A stretch of 64,000 bases of DNA from Henckelia pumila (lineage: Eukaryota; Streptophyta; Magnoliopsida; Lamiales; Gesneriaceae): positions 19,537,206 to 19,601,205 of the forward strand of contig NC_133122.1 of NCBI RefSeq assembly GCF_033568475.1. Reading direction: 5' to 3'. Of the stretch, positions 55,002 to 64,000 are shown in pieces. How positions within the stretch are numbered: position 1 is the first letter of the stretch; every line of letters starts with the position of its first letter. The position numbers were made by a program, and so were the translations under genes. The notes beneath the pieces were generated by a model. The model saw only the letters and a list, made by a program, of their open reading frames with translations. It ran no database searches and was not told the DNA's origin.

Positions 55002-56180
55002 AAAATTTTATTTTGTCAAAATCTCATGATACATAATAAAATCTTATAATATAATTTATTTAAATATTGACCAACCATAGATACTTCCATGTGGAGAAAT
55101 TGTATGTCATGGAAAAGTGAGGAAGTTATGGAGTAGCAATTTACAGTTTATATTATAATTAATTATTGAATATTTTGGTTTTAAATTTTTTTAAAAAATA
55201 AAAAGTGATTATAGTTACTTTTCTAACGGTAAACAAAAAAATTTATAATAATGTTTTTATTATGAAAAATGCTAAATGTACATCTTGTAAAATACACTTT
55301 GACTTACACCAACTTATAATTCCTCTCATTAAATACAAAACAATCCATAATAAGAAATAAATACCTCATTGATCAAAGAAATTTTTATAATTAATAAGAA
55401 AATATGTAAACTAAAATGTAAGTAATTGGCACATATAGCATTACTCTTTAATTATTTACCAACATTATAATAAGAAACAATTAAGCTTTCAAATATCTTT
55501 TTGACGGTCAACTATTATAATTATTTACGGTATTTATTTGGATGAGATATTTGTAAACCATCTTTGTAAATATTTTTAAAATGTATCATCTAAGTTTAGT
55601 TTTTAAATAACAATTGTGATATATATTTTTAGAAACAAAAATAACGATGGATATCAAATGTCAAAACATTAAACATATTACTTTTTAATTATAGAAATTT
55701 TTTTAAAAAAAAACATAGAAAGATTTTTTTTAGAAATGTAAAAAAATTTTTTATAAAAAAAATTCCAAACTAAACTCAAATTCTCGGGGAACTTTGTCTC
55801 GTTACCAAAATCGAGCTGACATAGATAGATAGATGAGATCATGAGATGTACAGGACGAATGTGAAATCTCACAAAAATCCATTTATCTGTTCTTTTTCCC
55901 AAGAGTTATCAAAAGAAAACACAACCCAAAACCAAAACAAAACAAAACAAAAAAAAAAAGAGTAAAGAAAATCCAAAATTTTGACATCGGTGGAAGCAAC
56001 AAAGTAACGGGAATGGCAGTGGGGTACCAATCCATTCATAACAAGAAAATAGATAGGAAGGTGGGATGGGGTTACAGCACGTGGCCGTTGGCATTCAACT
56101 ACCATTCTTTTGGGATTATTAAAATCACCCCCAAATGCGGCTTCCCGGGTTGGTTGGCCTCTATAAGTCATTACCCATCC
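55002..56180. other. AT-rich spacer and distal promoter of the WRKY gene
   Basis: Mostly A/T up to about 55780, then less biased sequence. Short open frames on both strands lack motifs. No transposon ends stand out. Confidence 0.5.
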
Positions 56181-57019
56181 TACCCCTGCCATCAATATGT
56201 GCACAATTCAAGAAACTGTTGGCTGTTTTTCTCTTGTAGAGAGATCGGTAACCACTGGAGAGTTAGTGGAGCACCATTTCTTGGGTATTTCTTTTAAGCT
56301 TTTCCACTCTGATTTTCTGTTTATATATATATATATATCTGTGTGTGTGTTTTGGTGGGTGCATATGTTTGTCCATGAAATTGCAGCTAAAATGTTTGGT
56401 GGGATTTTGAAAATGTTTCTTTTTAGTTTTGTTTGAATTTGAATGCTTTGTATGCAGGTGGAGCAAAATGACTTGATGTTCAAGTGGGGAGGACAGTGGG
56501 TTTTGGTGTTTTCTGGTTAGTTCACTCTTCCTATTATATGTTCTTTAACTTGTTTAAATTGGAAAATTGAAGCTGCCATTGATAAGGGATGGGACTAGGA
56601 TTTTTAATTTGCTACCTTTTTTGTTGTTGTTAGTCTCGTAAAAGGAGTGTGGAATTCGTTTTTCAAATTGATTATTGTTTTATTGTTGAAAAAGATGGTC
56701 TTGACAGAGAAGTGACTGTGTTCATATATACTCGGCCTAACCGAAACTATAGAAGGTGAATGTGGGAAATGGTTTGTTTTTTGATAATTCGGTTTGGTTC
56801 TGATTCGAATTCCAGAGTTTAATTGATCAAATATTGATGGTTGAGAAAACAAAATAGATAGCTGGAAGGCCGTAAGAGAGATTATCAAACTATCTTGAAA
56901 CGGCTGACGATCGACTTGTGTAGCAAAATTAACTTTTTCTGTGCACTTTTTGGCCATGTGAGTTTGATCCCTTGTACAATGTGAATATATGCAGAAGAAT
57001 ATTTGCTGTAACTACGAAT
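56181..57019 (+). promoter_or_regulatory. Probable 5' UTR region of the WRKY44-like gene
   Basis: A leader seems to start near 56180-56290. An exon-like piece at about 56459-56516 sits between TATGCAG and CTG|GTTAG, and the coding exon is preceded by ATATATGCAG near 56994. This suggests one or two non-coding leader exons. A (TA)n and (GT)n run near 56320-56350 lies in the presumed first intron. Inferred from splice-like sites only. Confidence 0.45.
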
Positions 57020-59279
57020 ATGACAAAACTTAAAGAAGAGGATGAAACTGCAATTAAGAAACCGATAGCCAGGAGGCCGGGCCTCTCCCAACATAAGTCT
57101 TTATCGGAGTTGCTTTCAGGCGCAGTTGATGATTCGTCACCTGCCGATGTTTCTGAAACTGCAGTTATAGCCATAAGACCGAAGACTGTCCGGTTCAAGC
57201 CAACAGGGAAGGTAGTTGCTTCTTTCAAGGCCCTTTATTTTCATTGTTGTTCTTGTAATTCTTTAATCCGTGTTGTTCGTGTTTCTGTATCCGATGATTC
57301 CAGGCGGAGATGTTGGCCCCAAAATCAAATGCTACATCAAATTTGATATACAAACCAATTGCTAAATTTGTAACGAGTGCGACTCTCTCCGTCTTGGCAA
57401 GTTTGGTTAGTATAGCATTTTTATATTTCCTATCTTCTGCTGAGCTCAATTGTTATACAGTTGATGATTTAGTATAAGAGAATCACAAATTTTCCTAAAT
57501 TTTTCCAAAAAATGTTGCCCCAACATAGTTATGAAACTAAAAATGACTTGTTACCTAAAATGTCTGCATTTGTTGTGAAGGTATGTATTTTTTATCAACT
57601 TGTATTTGATCAGGGGAATAATGGCATTAATCCGAGACAAGAAATTGCCGAGGCTGCTTCATGTATTAAAATACCAGAATTGAAGAGAAATGATGAGCTA
57701 GTAAATTCGGAAGAAGACAAAAGTTTCTTGCTACCTTCTAACAACGAGGAGCGAGCTTCTTCTGATGGACATAGTTGGAGGAAATATGGACAGAAACAGG
57801 TTAAGGGAAGTGAGCATCCACGAAGTTATTACAAGTGTACATATCCGAATTGTTTGGTGAAGAAGATCGTCGAAAGAACACTTGATTGCGAGATTGCGGA
57901 GGTCATCTACAAGGGTGAGCACAACCACTCAAAACCTCAGGGACCTGTATGTGATGCTGCTCAAATCGAGGTAAACAGTCCGGTATCAAACAATCAAAAG
58001 GCTGATAGAATTGAAGGGCATACGAGCGAGTCTAAAGATCAGATTTCTGTTGAGTCATTTGCCCCATTAGAATTTGTTGGTGTTTCTCCGAGAATCAACG
58101 AACCAGTTATGGATGTATTGTTCGATGCTAGTGCCTCAACTTCCAATGATGCTGAGAAAGGGGAATGGGAAGAAGGAAGTGAAGCTTTGGGAGCGGACGA
58201 TGATGGCTTTAAAAGCAAAAGAAGGTGACATAATTATTTTACGCTGCCCCAAGGATATGTATACATAGAGCTGCAAACAAATCAAATTGAGCTCAATAGT
58301 GATTATAATTATTATTTTTAAGCTTGCTTCAAGCTAGAAGGATAAACTAGCTCGATGCTCGATTCTTTGAATTTGAACTGAACTCTGATCTCTATTAGGC
58401 TAAAACTAATTCAGGTCCGAACTTGTGAGCTCATGTAGTTTGAAGTATATTTCTAAAATGTTAATATAAGACGAGTGGCCTGATCAGAGCTATTGAATTG
58501 ATAATTTTGGCTAAAAAAATATGTAATCAAATATGTTAGAACTTGGCCCAAGTTTGATATTTTCGAACATGAATTGAATATACTGTTTCATTCCTGGTCC
58601 TATGTGAAGTTTTGATATTTGAATTCAAGAGCAACAGCATTCTGAGTTTATGGTTTTATACTGCAGGAAATGCGAGATCCAATCACTAAAAGCAGGTAGT
58701 TCGGAGAAAGCCACTTCCGAGCCTGGGTGTGGTGTCCAGAGCAATGCGGATTCTGAGATCATCGGGGATGGATTTCGATGGAGAAAGTACGGCCAGAAAG
58801 TTGTCAAGGGAAATTCATACCCAAGGTTAGTATTAAATTTGCCAACTTCCTTGGCTTCTTCTTCCCCTGGTATAGAAATTACATGCGAGTCTATTAATTT
58901 TTTTTTAGTTGAATGTTCTTTTAGTTGATGAATTTTGGATGCTATTTCTATTCTTTGAAATTACTGGAATCTTGCCATGCAGTAGGCAGTAATTTACATC
59001 ACCAGTTAAGTTTGTATTCTGATACAATTTTGGGGGATTGGGAATAGAAATAATCAGCTCTTTTGTTGGATCTTAGCTTGTGGTGTGTTTGATTGCCCTC
59101 CTTGCAGGAGTTACTATAAGTGCACCAGCCCCAAGTGCAATGTTCGGAAGTACGTCGAGAGAACTTCCGAAGATCCAGCCACCTTCATAACGACGTATGA
59201 GGGTCGACACAACCATGAAATGCCAATCAAAATTGCAAATTCAGAGGCATCTAATACAAGGGCAAGGAATAAATCTTGA
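57020..59279 (+). CDS. WRKY44: WRKY transcription factor, group I, WRKY44/TTG2-like
   Basis: Nuclear DNA-binding protein recognising W-boxes. In Arabidopsis TTG2 (WRKY44) controls trichome development, seed-coat tannin and mucilage downstream of the TTG1 complex. Five coding exons: 57020-57211, 57304-57405, 57614-58224, 58667-58825 and 59108-59279, in phase, 411 aa. Two WRKY domains: [20 protein letters not shown] with a C2H2 zinc finger (CTYPNC ... HNH), and [18 protein letters not shown] with CTSPKC ... HNH. The second has the conserved intron after PR. Assignment to WRKY44 rests on N-terminal blocks [18 protein letters not shown] and [17 protein letters not shown], which match TTG2 and not other group I members. 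A basic KSKRR lies before domain two. It looks intact. A longer in-frame start at 56972 exists, but an apparent splice acceptor separates it. Confidence 0.88.
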
Positions 59280-59849
59280 ACCAACGCCGGATGCGAATCT
59301 AGGATGCATACATATATGCCTACACATGAGGGTTACTTCAGTGTTGATCAAATTCAAATTCTGGAAAATGGCTAGTTGATATGATCTGTTTCGTTTTTGT
59401 TTTTTCGTGTTTGAAAATTTCGATCTGACTCCTGACATCCAAAGTTAACCCAAGTCACCTTGATTTGATAGTCATCCCTATCTTCACATAAAAATGTATA
59501 ATTTTGTGGTTTTTAATGGCTTCAGTCTTTTGTGTGAATTTGATTCATGATCCTGTAGCAAGCTTCAACTCGTGTCCTGCGTGAGTCGACTCTATATCGT
59601 TTCTGAAGTATAGCCATGATGCACCATTGCCAGGTTGGTAGCGCCATCGCAAGCAGCCAGGGAACTCTGGTCAGGAGAAAAAACTCTCGATGCAATTTTT
59701 CATGAGGTGTTCGGACAAAAATCTCATTTTATGTTTTTAAGCAAGATGTTCACCCGAACATCTTCTGCAAATACACCGAGAGTGTGCTGATGTAACATAG
59801 AATCTTGCCATATTGCTTGTTAACAAGATGCCAATTTTCTGATATCATT
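59280..59849. other. 3' flank of the WRKY gene, nothing else recognised
   Basis: Contains the presumed 3' UTR. No gene or element ends seen up to the O-methyltransferase relic. Confidence 0.5.
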
Positions 59850-59998
59850 ATTAATTTTTCTTTATTTCCAAAATTCCATGATCCCTTAGCTGAAAATCGA
59901 ACAAGAGCTTTACGAAAATCTTTAAAGCCGGCTTGTTTTCCCGGGGCTTGAAATTCCTCTTCAGTCCTCTCATCTCTTGCGCCTGGAATATAGGCCAA
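59850..59998 (-). pseudogene. Relic of a plant O-methyltransferase C-terminus
   Basis: Minus-strand codons AYIPGARDERTEEEFQAPGK and QAGFKDFRKALVRFSAKGSW resemble the C-terminal GGKERTEKEF ... AAGFxGFR block of caffeic-acid-type SAM-dependent O-methyltransferases. Only this end is visible. Upstream exons with the SAM-binding and catalytic His motifs are absent, and the usual short ending is replaced by unrelated codons to 59750. It is best read as a dead fragment. Confidence 0.5.
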
Positions 59999-60034
59999 GA
60001 TTATCAGATCAACAATATTGAATATTAGCTTAGA

Positions 60035-60035
60035 A

Positions 60036-60079
<44 letters not shown>

Positions 60080-60730
60080 CTATTATCTATATAAATATGT
60101 AGGTTTCATTGTGAAATTACATTGTTGTCCTTGTGTATTTAATAGCTCTAATTAATGAGTTTTATTTATTAATTTTTAATGAATTTAATTATATGGTTTA
60201 TATTTAAACATTACTTACATAAAACATGATGAAAAAATTATTGAGAGCTATTGTTTTTACCATTTGATTTCATATTTCTTATCTTATCTCTTTAGTTGTG
60301 TTGTTAGCTAAAACTTATGATTTCAAATATTAATTTTTATTTATATTTAGTTGTTAGCTAAAACTTATGATTTCAAATATTAATTTTTATTTATATTTAT
60401 ATATATATAAATATGCAAGTTCTATTATGAATTTACAAACATCTTCTTGTTTGTTTAATAACTTTAATTAATGGGTTTCATTTTGGTTTTCTAATTAATT
60501 TAATTTATATGATTTATTTTTATACATTACTTGTATAAAACATGTTTAAAAAATTATTGTGAGTTATTTTTTTTCCTTATTTCTTTCTAATGAATTTAAG
60601 TTATATAGTTTATGTTTAAACATTACTTGCATAAAATATGATGAAAAAATTATTGTAAGCTATTTATTTTCCCATATGAATTATTATTTATTATCCCTTT
60701 GATAGTGATTGTTAGCTAAAACTTATGTTT
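60035..60730. repeat. (TA)n run followed by a degenerate ~200-300-bp tandem repeat
   Basis: (TA)n covers about 60041-60076. After it, blocks containing ATAAATATGYARGTT, then TTTAATAGCTCTAATTAATG, then ACATTACTTRYATAAAACATG recur two to three times to about 60725. A phrase TTAGCTAAAACTTATGATTT is also doubled at 60305-60380. Non-coding. Confidence 0.65.
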
Positions 60731-60736
60731 ACAAAT

Positions 60737-62064
60737 TGTTGGGATCGGTTCAGAGGGTAGAGGGGGGGGTGAATACACTCTGAAACTTTTCTTCTACTTC
60801 TTTAGAAAGATCAAGTGAGGTTTAGTTCACTTAATCAGTTTTCTCAACTTCTAAAATGTTTTGAACAACTTAAATAGTGCGGAAATAGTTCAAAGGTTTT
60901 AGTGATGCAAAGTTTATAATGCAATGTATGAGCAGGATGTGAGATAAGTTGCAGTAAATGCTAAAGCACGATTTTATGGAAGTTCGAAGGCTTAATCCTT
61001 CTACGTCTCCCCTTCTTCCACTTAGGAAGGAATTCACTAGAAGACTTTGGTTATTACAACGTCTTGTAATACACCCACTTCAGACTTAGGACTTATCCAA
61101 TGCCTAATCCGAAACTCCTAGATTTACACAGATAAGATTCTCAGTTCTTATCAGACTGGTGGAAGCTTTCAGAGCAGCTTCAAGTCTCTTCAACACTGAG
61201 TATAGTTGAGTTGAGCTTCTCAGACTGCAGAGCGGTCGAGAGGCTTGAAAACCCTAGGATGATCCTTGACGATCAGATATGTGAACTGTAGGCGAGGGTT
61301 TATTTGAGCAGCAGATGAATGATCTTGTAAGTGTGCTCAAGTATATCAGATGAGGACTTCTGATATTAGTCAAGTGATTGAAATTTTTCTGAGTTGCTTG
61401 TCTCTCTTCGTTGTCTTATCTCACTGCATATTGTTGTTTGAGCAATCTTCCCTTTATATAGGTCAATCATCAACGTCTTTATTTTGAACGTTCTGATGCT
61501 GCATTGAATGCACATTTAATGCTCATAAATGCATTGATGATTCTGCATGAGGATCGTACACTGCAGACAACTTCCAGGATCCAAAACTGGAATAAACGGT
61601 CGAATGCTTTATCTGCAGTCATTCTGTGTTTTTGCCATTTTGGTACAACCTGTTGTCTTGATTTGCAGGAGTCAACAAATCTTCTGAAACGCCGGTTCTG
61701 CTTTTAATAAAAGATCCTGCAAAGAACATCTTGTCACAGGTACTTGTCTCGAGATATCTAGATAGGCAGTTGGCATTCTACCGGTAGAGATATTTGTCCT
61801 CTGCTGGTTTGAATAACCAGTCGATAAGCTTGTGACTTCAACCGGTCGAGAGATAAAGGCGGTTGACAAGCTTCCGGTAGATAGATTTATCCTCTGCTGG
61901 TTTTGATAGCCGGTTGATAGGCTTGTGACTTCAGCCGGTCGAGAGCAAAGGCGGTTGACAAGCTTTCGGTAGAAGTTGTAGTAGGTTCCTGAAATACAAT
62001 GGTTGGCAGCACATTCCTATACAATGAGTTGTTGTTTGTTATCACCAAAATATCGGATTCAACA
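60737..62064 (-). repeat. 3' LTR of the SIRE-like element
   Basis: 1,328 bp bounded by TGTTG...CAACA inverted ends. On the plus strand, its 61780-61980 part contains diverged copies of a CGGTAGA...GGTCGAGAG...GGCGGTTGACAAGCTTC phrase, a tandem repeat probably in U3. Confidence 0.75.
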
Positions 62065-62229
62065 ATTTCCCCCTTTTTGGTGATGACAAAACTTAAGTGC
62101 TCCAAGAACAATATGAAAGCATAAAAATGAACTTCATTGAGAGAATGAATTTCATTAAGTACAATAAGCATTTTTATTACACCTACAGAAAAAAAGGCGG
62201 CTGCGATAAGTAAAGAAGAGATAAGTTGT

Positions 62230-63960
62230 TCATCTTTTGAACCAACTGGCTCCTCCTGACCTATCGCCTTCTCTTCTTCTTCTGTCGGCTTCTTCTTTTC
62301 TTCTGGACTCTTCTTCACGTCTTCTTGCCTCTGCTGCTCTACGTTGCTCTTCTTCCCCCTTTTTGGCATCACCTTGGTTGAGCCGAAGGATGACCTCAGT
62401 GAGTTGAGTGCCAAGGCAGGCTTGCATAGTGTCTATTTTTGCATCGATTTGAGCAAGTAGAGTGGCTTGCATAGTGTCCATCCGATCATTCAACTGCTTA
62501 TGAAGGCAATTTTCGGATCGGATAACTTGTTCGGAGACGGTAGAGAGCGTGTTTATTTGAGTGCGATGATGATTAGTGATCTCTGTGGACAGACGAGCGA
62601 GGTCTCGAGACACGGTCTCGAAATGCCGAATCATCGTCTGGCGTGAATTATCGACCGATAAGGAAGAGTTTGTTATGTCTTGAGAGAAGGACCTAACCGT
62701 TTGCATGAGCTCATGAAGCCGATTTATCAAGGTATGATCTAGAGCTGCGGCCATGGCTTCAATTAAAGAATCATCAGTCTGAATCATTTGCCCTTCTGAG
62801 TCATTTCTTGGTGAAACAGGGCTAGACTCACGATGATGTGGTGCGGGTGAACTTGCTGGAGAGCTACCCGATGGACCTTCCAATAATGGTACAGTTGGAG
62901 ATGTAATAGTTTCTACTGCAGCCAATATGGTTGGTGGAGTACCAGGATCAGCACTTGGTTCATCCATAATGAGATCTTCCATAAACTTTTCAGTAGATGG
63001 AGACGGTTGAAGTGCTGGATCAGCATCAGTCACTTGCTGTTCTGGAGATGCAGGTGATACAATAGTGCTTGATATCTCCGTTGGGGGCACTGTTGCTTCA
63101 CTACTGCAAGGAGCCTCTGTCACAGAGGTGACAGGTATCTCTTGTGCAACCACTTCTAAAACATCTTGTGAATGACCGGGAGAAGTGTGAGCGGTCGTCA
63201 CGGGAGAGGAGCGAGCAATCACAACTGCTTCCGGTGGAGTAACTGCTTGGACTGCGGTTGAGGAGGGGTCGACCGATGAAGATGCTGCTACACTCGATCT
63301 TAGAGCATATGATTGAAAGAGGTCAGCAGTGATGAGATCGGTCAAAATCCCATCTGAAGAAGGGAGAGCATAGACGTCTTCTTCACCCTGATCTTGGGTG
63401 AGAAAGGTTTTCATCATCACTTGTGCTTCCAGCACATAAGCTTGCAAACAGGCTGCTGAAGCTGGTGTTTTGACATTGTTGAGAGCTTGGAAGTGCTGAA
63501 GTAGTTGAGTGATTTGACGTAGACTATCCTGTAGTCCAGTCAAAATCACAAAGTCATCGGCAGCGGTAGGACTCTTGGATTTGAAATTCTTGACACGCTC
63601 ATTAATTAGCAGTGATAGCAGGCTTCCTCGAAGCTTCAAGTCTATGAGATGTCGTCTTCCCAGAGCCTCCACGATGTCTTCAGTATCAGCAAATAGAAGC
63701 ATCTTCTGCTCAATGACGTTTAGAGATTTCCATTTAGGAAATATTTGAGCGAGTGTCAAGTGAGTGCGGGAGTGATGCCATCTGTCAAAACGTTGTAGAT
63801 GACGCTTGACAGTACGGAGCACGTGAGAGATGATCATATTGAGTTCTATCGTAGCTGCTGGTTGAGCCTTGGGTGTGTAGATCATCACACCTTTCCCTTT
63901 GTCTTTGGGATCAGCTAGAGTGACCTCAGGAGCTGATGAGGCACCTTCCCGGATTATCAC
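62230..63960 (-). CDS. Env-like 3' ORF of the SIRE-like element
   Basis: An open frame of 576 codons. The N-terminal third is globular (LAQIFPKWKSLNVIEQKMLL). The middle is long and rich in Ser/Thr/Pro/Glu/Ala, like a linker or stalk. The C-terminal part is heptad-like (residues about 410-530, QIDAKIDTMQACLG), followed by a highly charged Arg/Glu/Lys tail. This domain order is typical of the extra ORF in SIRE-type copia elements, called env-like by position; no signal peptide or transmembrane segment is evident. Function unknown. Confidence 0.65.
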   Translation of the reverse strand: MIIREGASSAPEVTLADPKDKGKGVMIYTPKAQPAATIELNMIISHVLRTVKRHLQRFDRWHHSRTHLTLAQIFPKWKSLNVIEQKMLLFADTEDIVEALGRRHLIDLKLRGSLLSLLINERVKNFKSKSPTAADDFVILTGLQDSLRQITQLLQHFQALNNVKTPASAACLQAYVLEAQVMMKTFLTQDQGEEDVYALPSSDGILTDLITADLFQSYALRSSVAASSSVDPSSTAVQAVTPPEAVVIARSSPVTTAHTSPGHSQDVLEVVAQEIPVTSVTEAPCSSEATVPPTEISSTIVSPASPEQQVTDADPALQPSPSTEKFMEDLIMDEPSADPGTPPTILAAVETITSPTVPLLEGPSGSSPASSPAPHHRESSPVSPRNDSEGQMIQTDDSLIEAMAAALDHTLINRLHELMQTVRSFSQDITNSSLSVDNSRQTMIRHFETVSRDLARLSTEITNHHRTQINTLSTVSEQVIRSENCLHKQLNDRMDTMQATLLAQIDAKIDTMQACLGTQLTEVILRLNQGDAKKGEEEQRRAAEARRREEESRRKEEADRRRREGDRSGGASWFKR

Positions 63961-64000
63961 ACCTTTTGTAGGACGAGGAGCAGTAGAAGCAACAACGGTA

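Larger units (their letters stand above)
60737..64000 (-). mobile_element. SIRE/Maximus-like Ty1/copia element, 3' part only (runs off the window)
   Basis: On the minus strand: an env-like 3' ORF, a polypurine tract AAAAAGGGGGAAAT (62065-62078), and a 3' LTR from 62064 down to 60737. The LTR starts TGTTGAATCC and ends CCCAACA. A large LTR and a long extra ORF between pol and the 3' LTR fit the SIRE lineage. Gag/pol would lie beyond 64000. The visible part shows no obvious breaks. Age cannot be estimated without the other LTR. Confidence 0.75.

Noticed and set aside
59750-59849. Extension of the O-methyltransferase-like frame toward 59750
   Set aside because: Codons here no longer resemble the family; treated as read-on from the relic.
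62041-62414. 175-codon frame at 61887-62414 overlapping the LTR and env-like ORF end
   Set aside because: Out of frame with the env-like ORF and runs through the polypurine tract and LTR; incidental.

Overview
This is plant nuclear DNA. It has spliced genes with GT/AG introns, AT-rich spacers with microsatellites, plant-only gene families (malectin/LRR receptor kinase, plastid PPR protein, WRKY factor) and nested plant transposons. Protein similarity suggests a dicot, probably an asterid. The SIRE-type env-like ORF and overall transposon flavour remind me of Gesneriaceae/Lamiales, but that is only an impression.

Four host genes can be read. (1) 2222-7700 (+): an intact 14-exon malectin-like/LRR receptor kinase of 925 aa, ortholog-like to Arabidopsis At2g37050. 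(2) 37992-40217 (+): intronless HCF152, a plastid PPR RNA-processing protein, with a 4-codon uORF whose stop overlaps the start codon. (3) 41242-47971 (-): MCM8, 17 exons, 791 aa by my splicing, convergent with HCF152. HCF152 and MCM8 are also neighbours in Arabidopsis (At3g09650/At3g09660). (4) 57020-59279 (+): a two-WRKY-domain factor resembling WRKY44/TTG2, 5 coding exons, 411 aa.

The rest is mobile DNA. The centrepiece is a block of about 24.7 kb (8494 to about 33230) inserted in an (AT)n run inside a 277-bp tandem duplication. It is an inverted pair of Helitron copies. The left arm (8494-13250) and right arm (13272-32573) are each 4,757 bp once later insertions are subtracted. They meet at a 21-bp hinge inside the Rep/helicase coding sequence, and each ends outward at a precise Helitron 3' terminus (hairpin + CTAG). 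A Ty3/gypsy chromovirus (13472-20976, target duplication TTTAG) and a 7.0-kb autonomous-looking MULE (25051-32076, target duplication GATATTTAA) later landed in the right arm only. The MULE carries a MuDR-type transposase gene, a plant-mobile-domain (PMD) gene and GC-rich hairpin arrays near both ends. N-terminal Rep/helicase exons lie stranded on the minus strand at about 32590-33083.

Other elements: a partial LTR at the left edge; a 1.2-kb non-autonomous MULE with repeat-rich termini (650-1848); a hAT-like MITE (33379-33827); an LTR-like remnant with five tandem covarying hairpins (about 34530-35330); a Stowaway-like MITE (48273-48532); a young Ty1/copia element (48858-54996); an O-methyltransferase relic (about 59850-59998); and the 3' part of a SIRE-like copia element with an env-like ORF running off the right edge (60737-64000).
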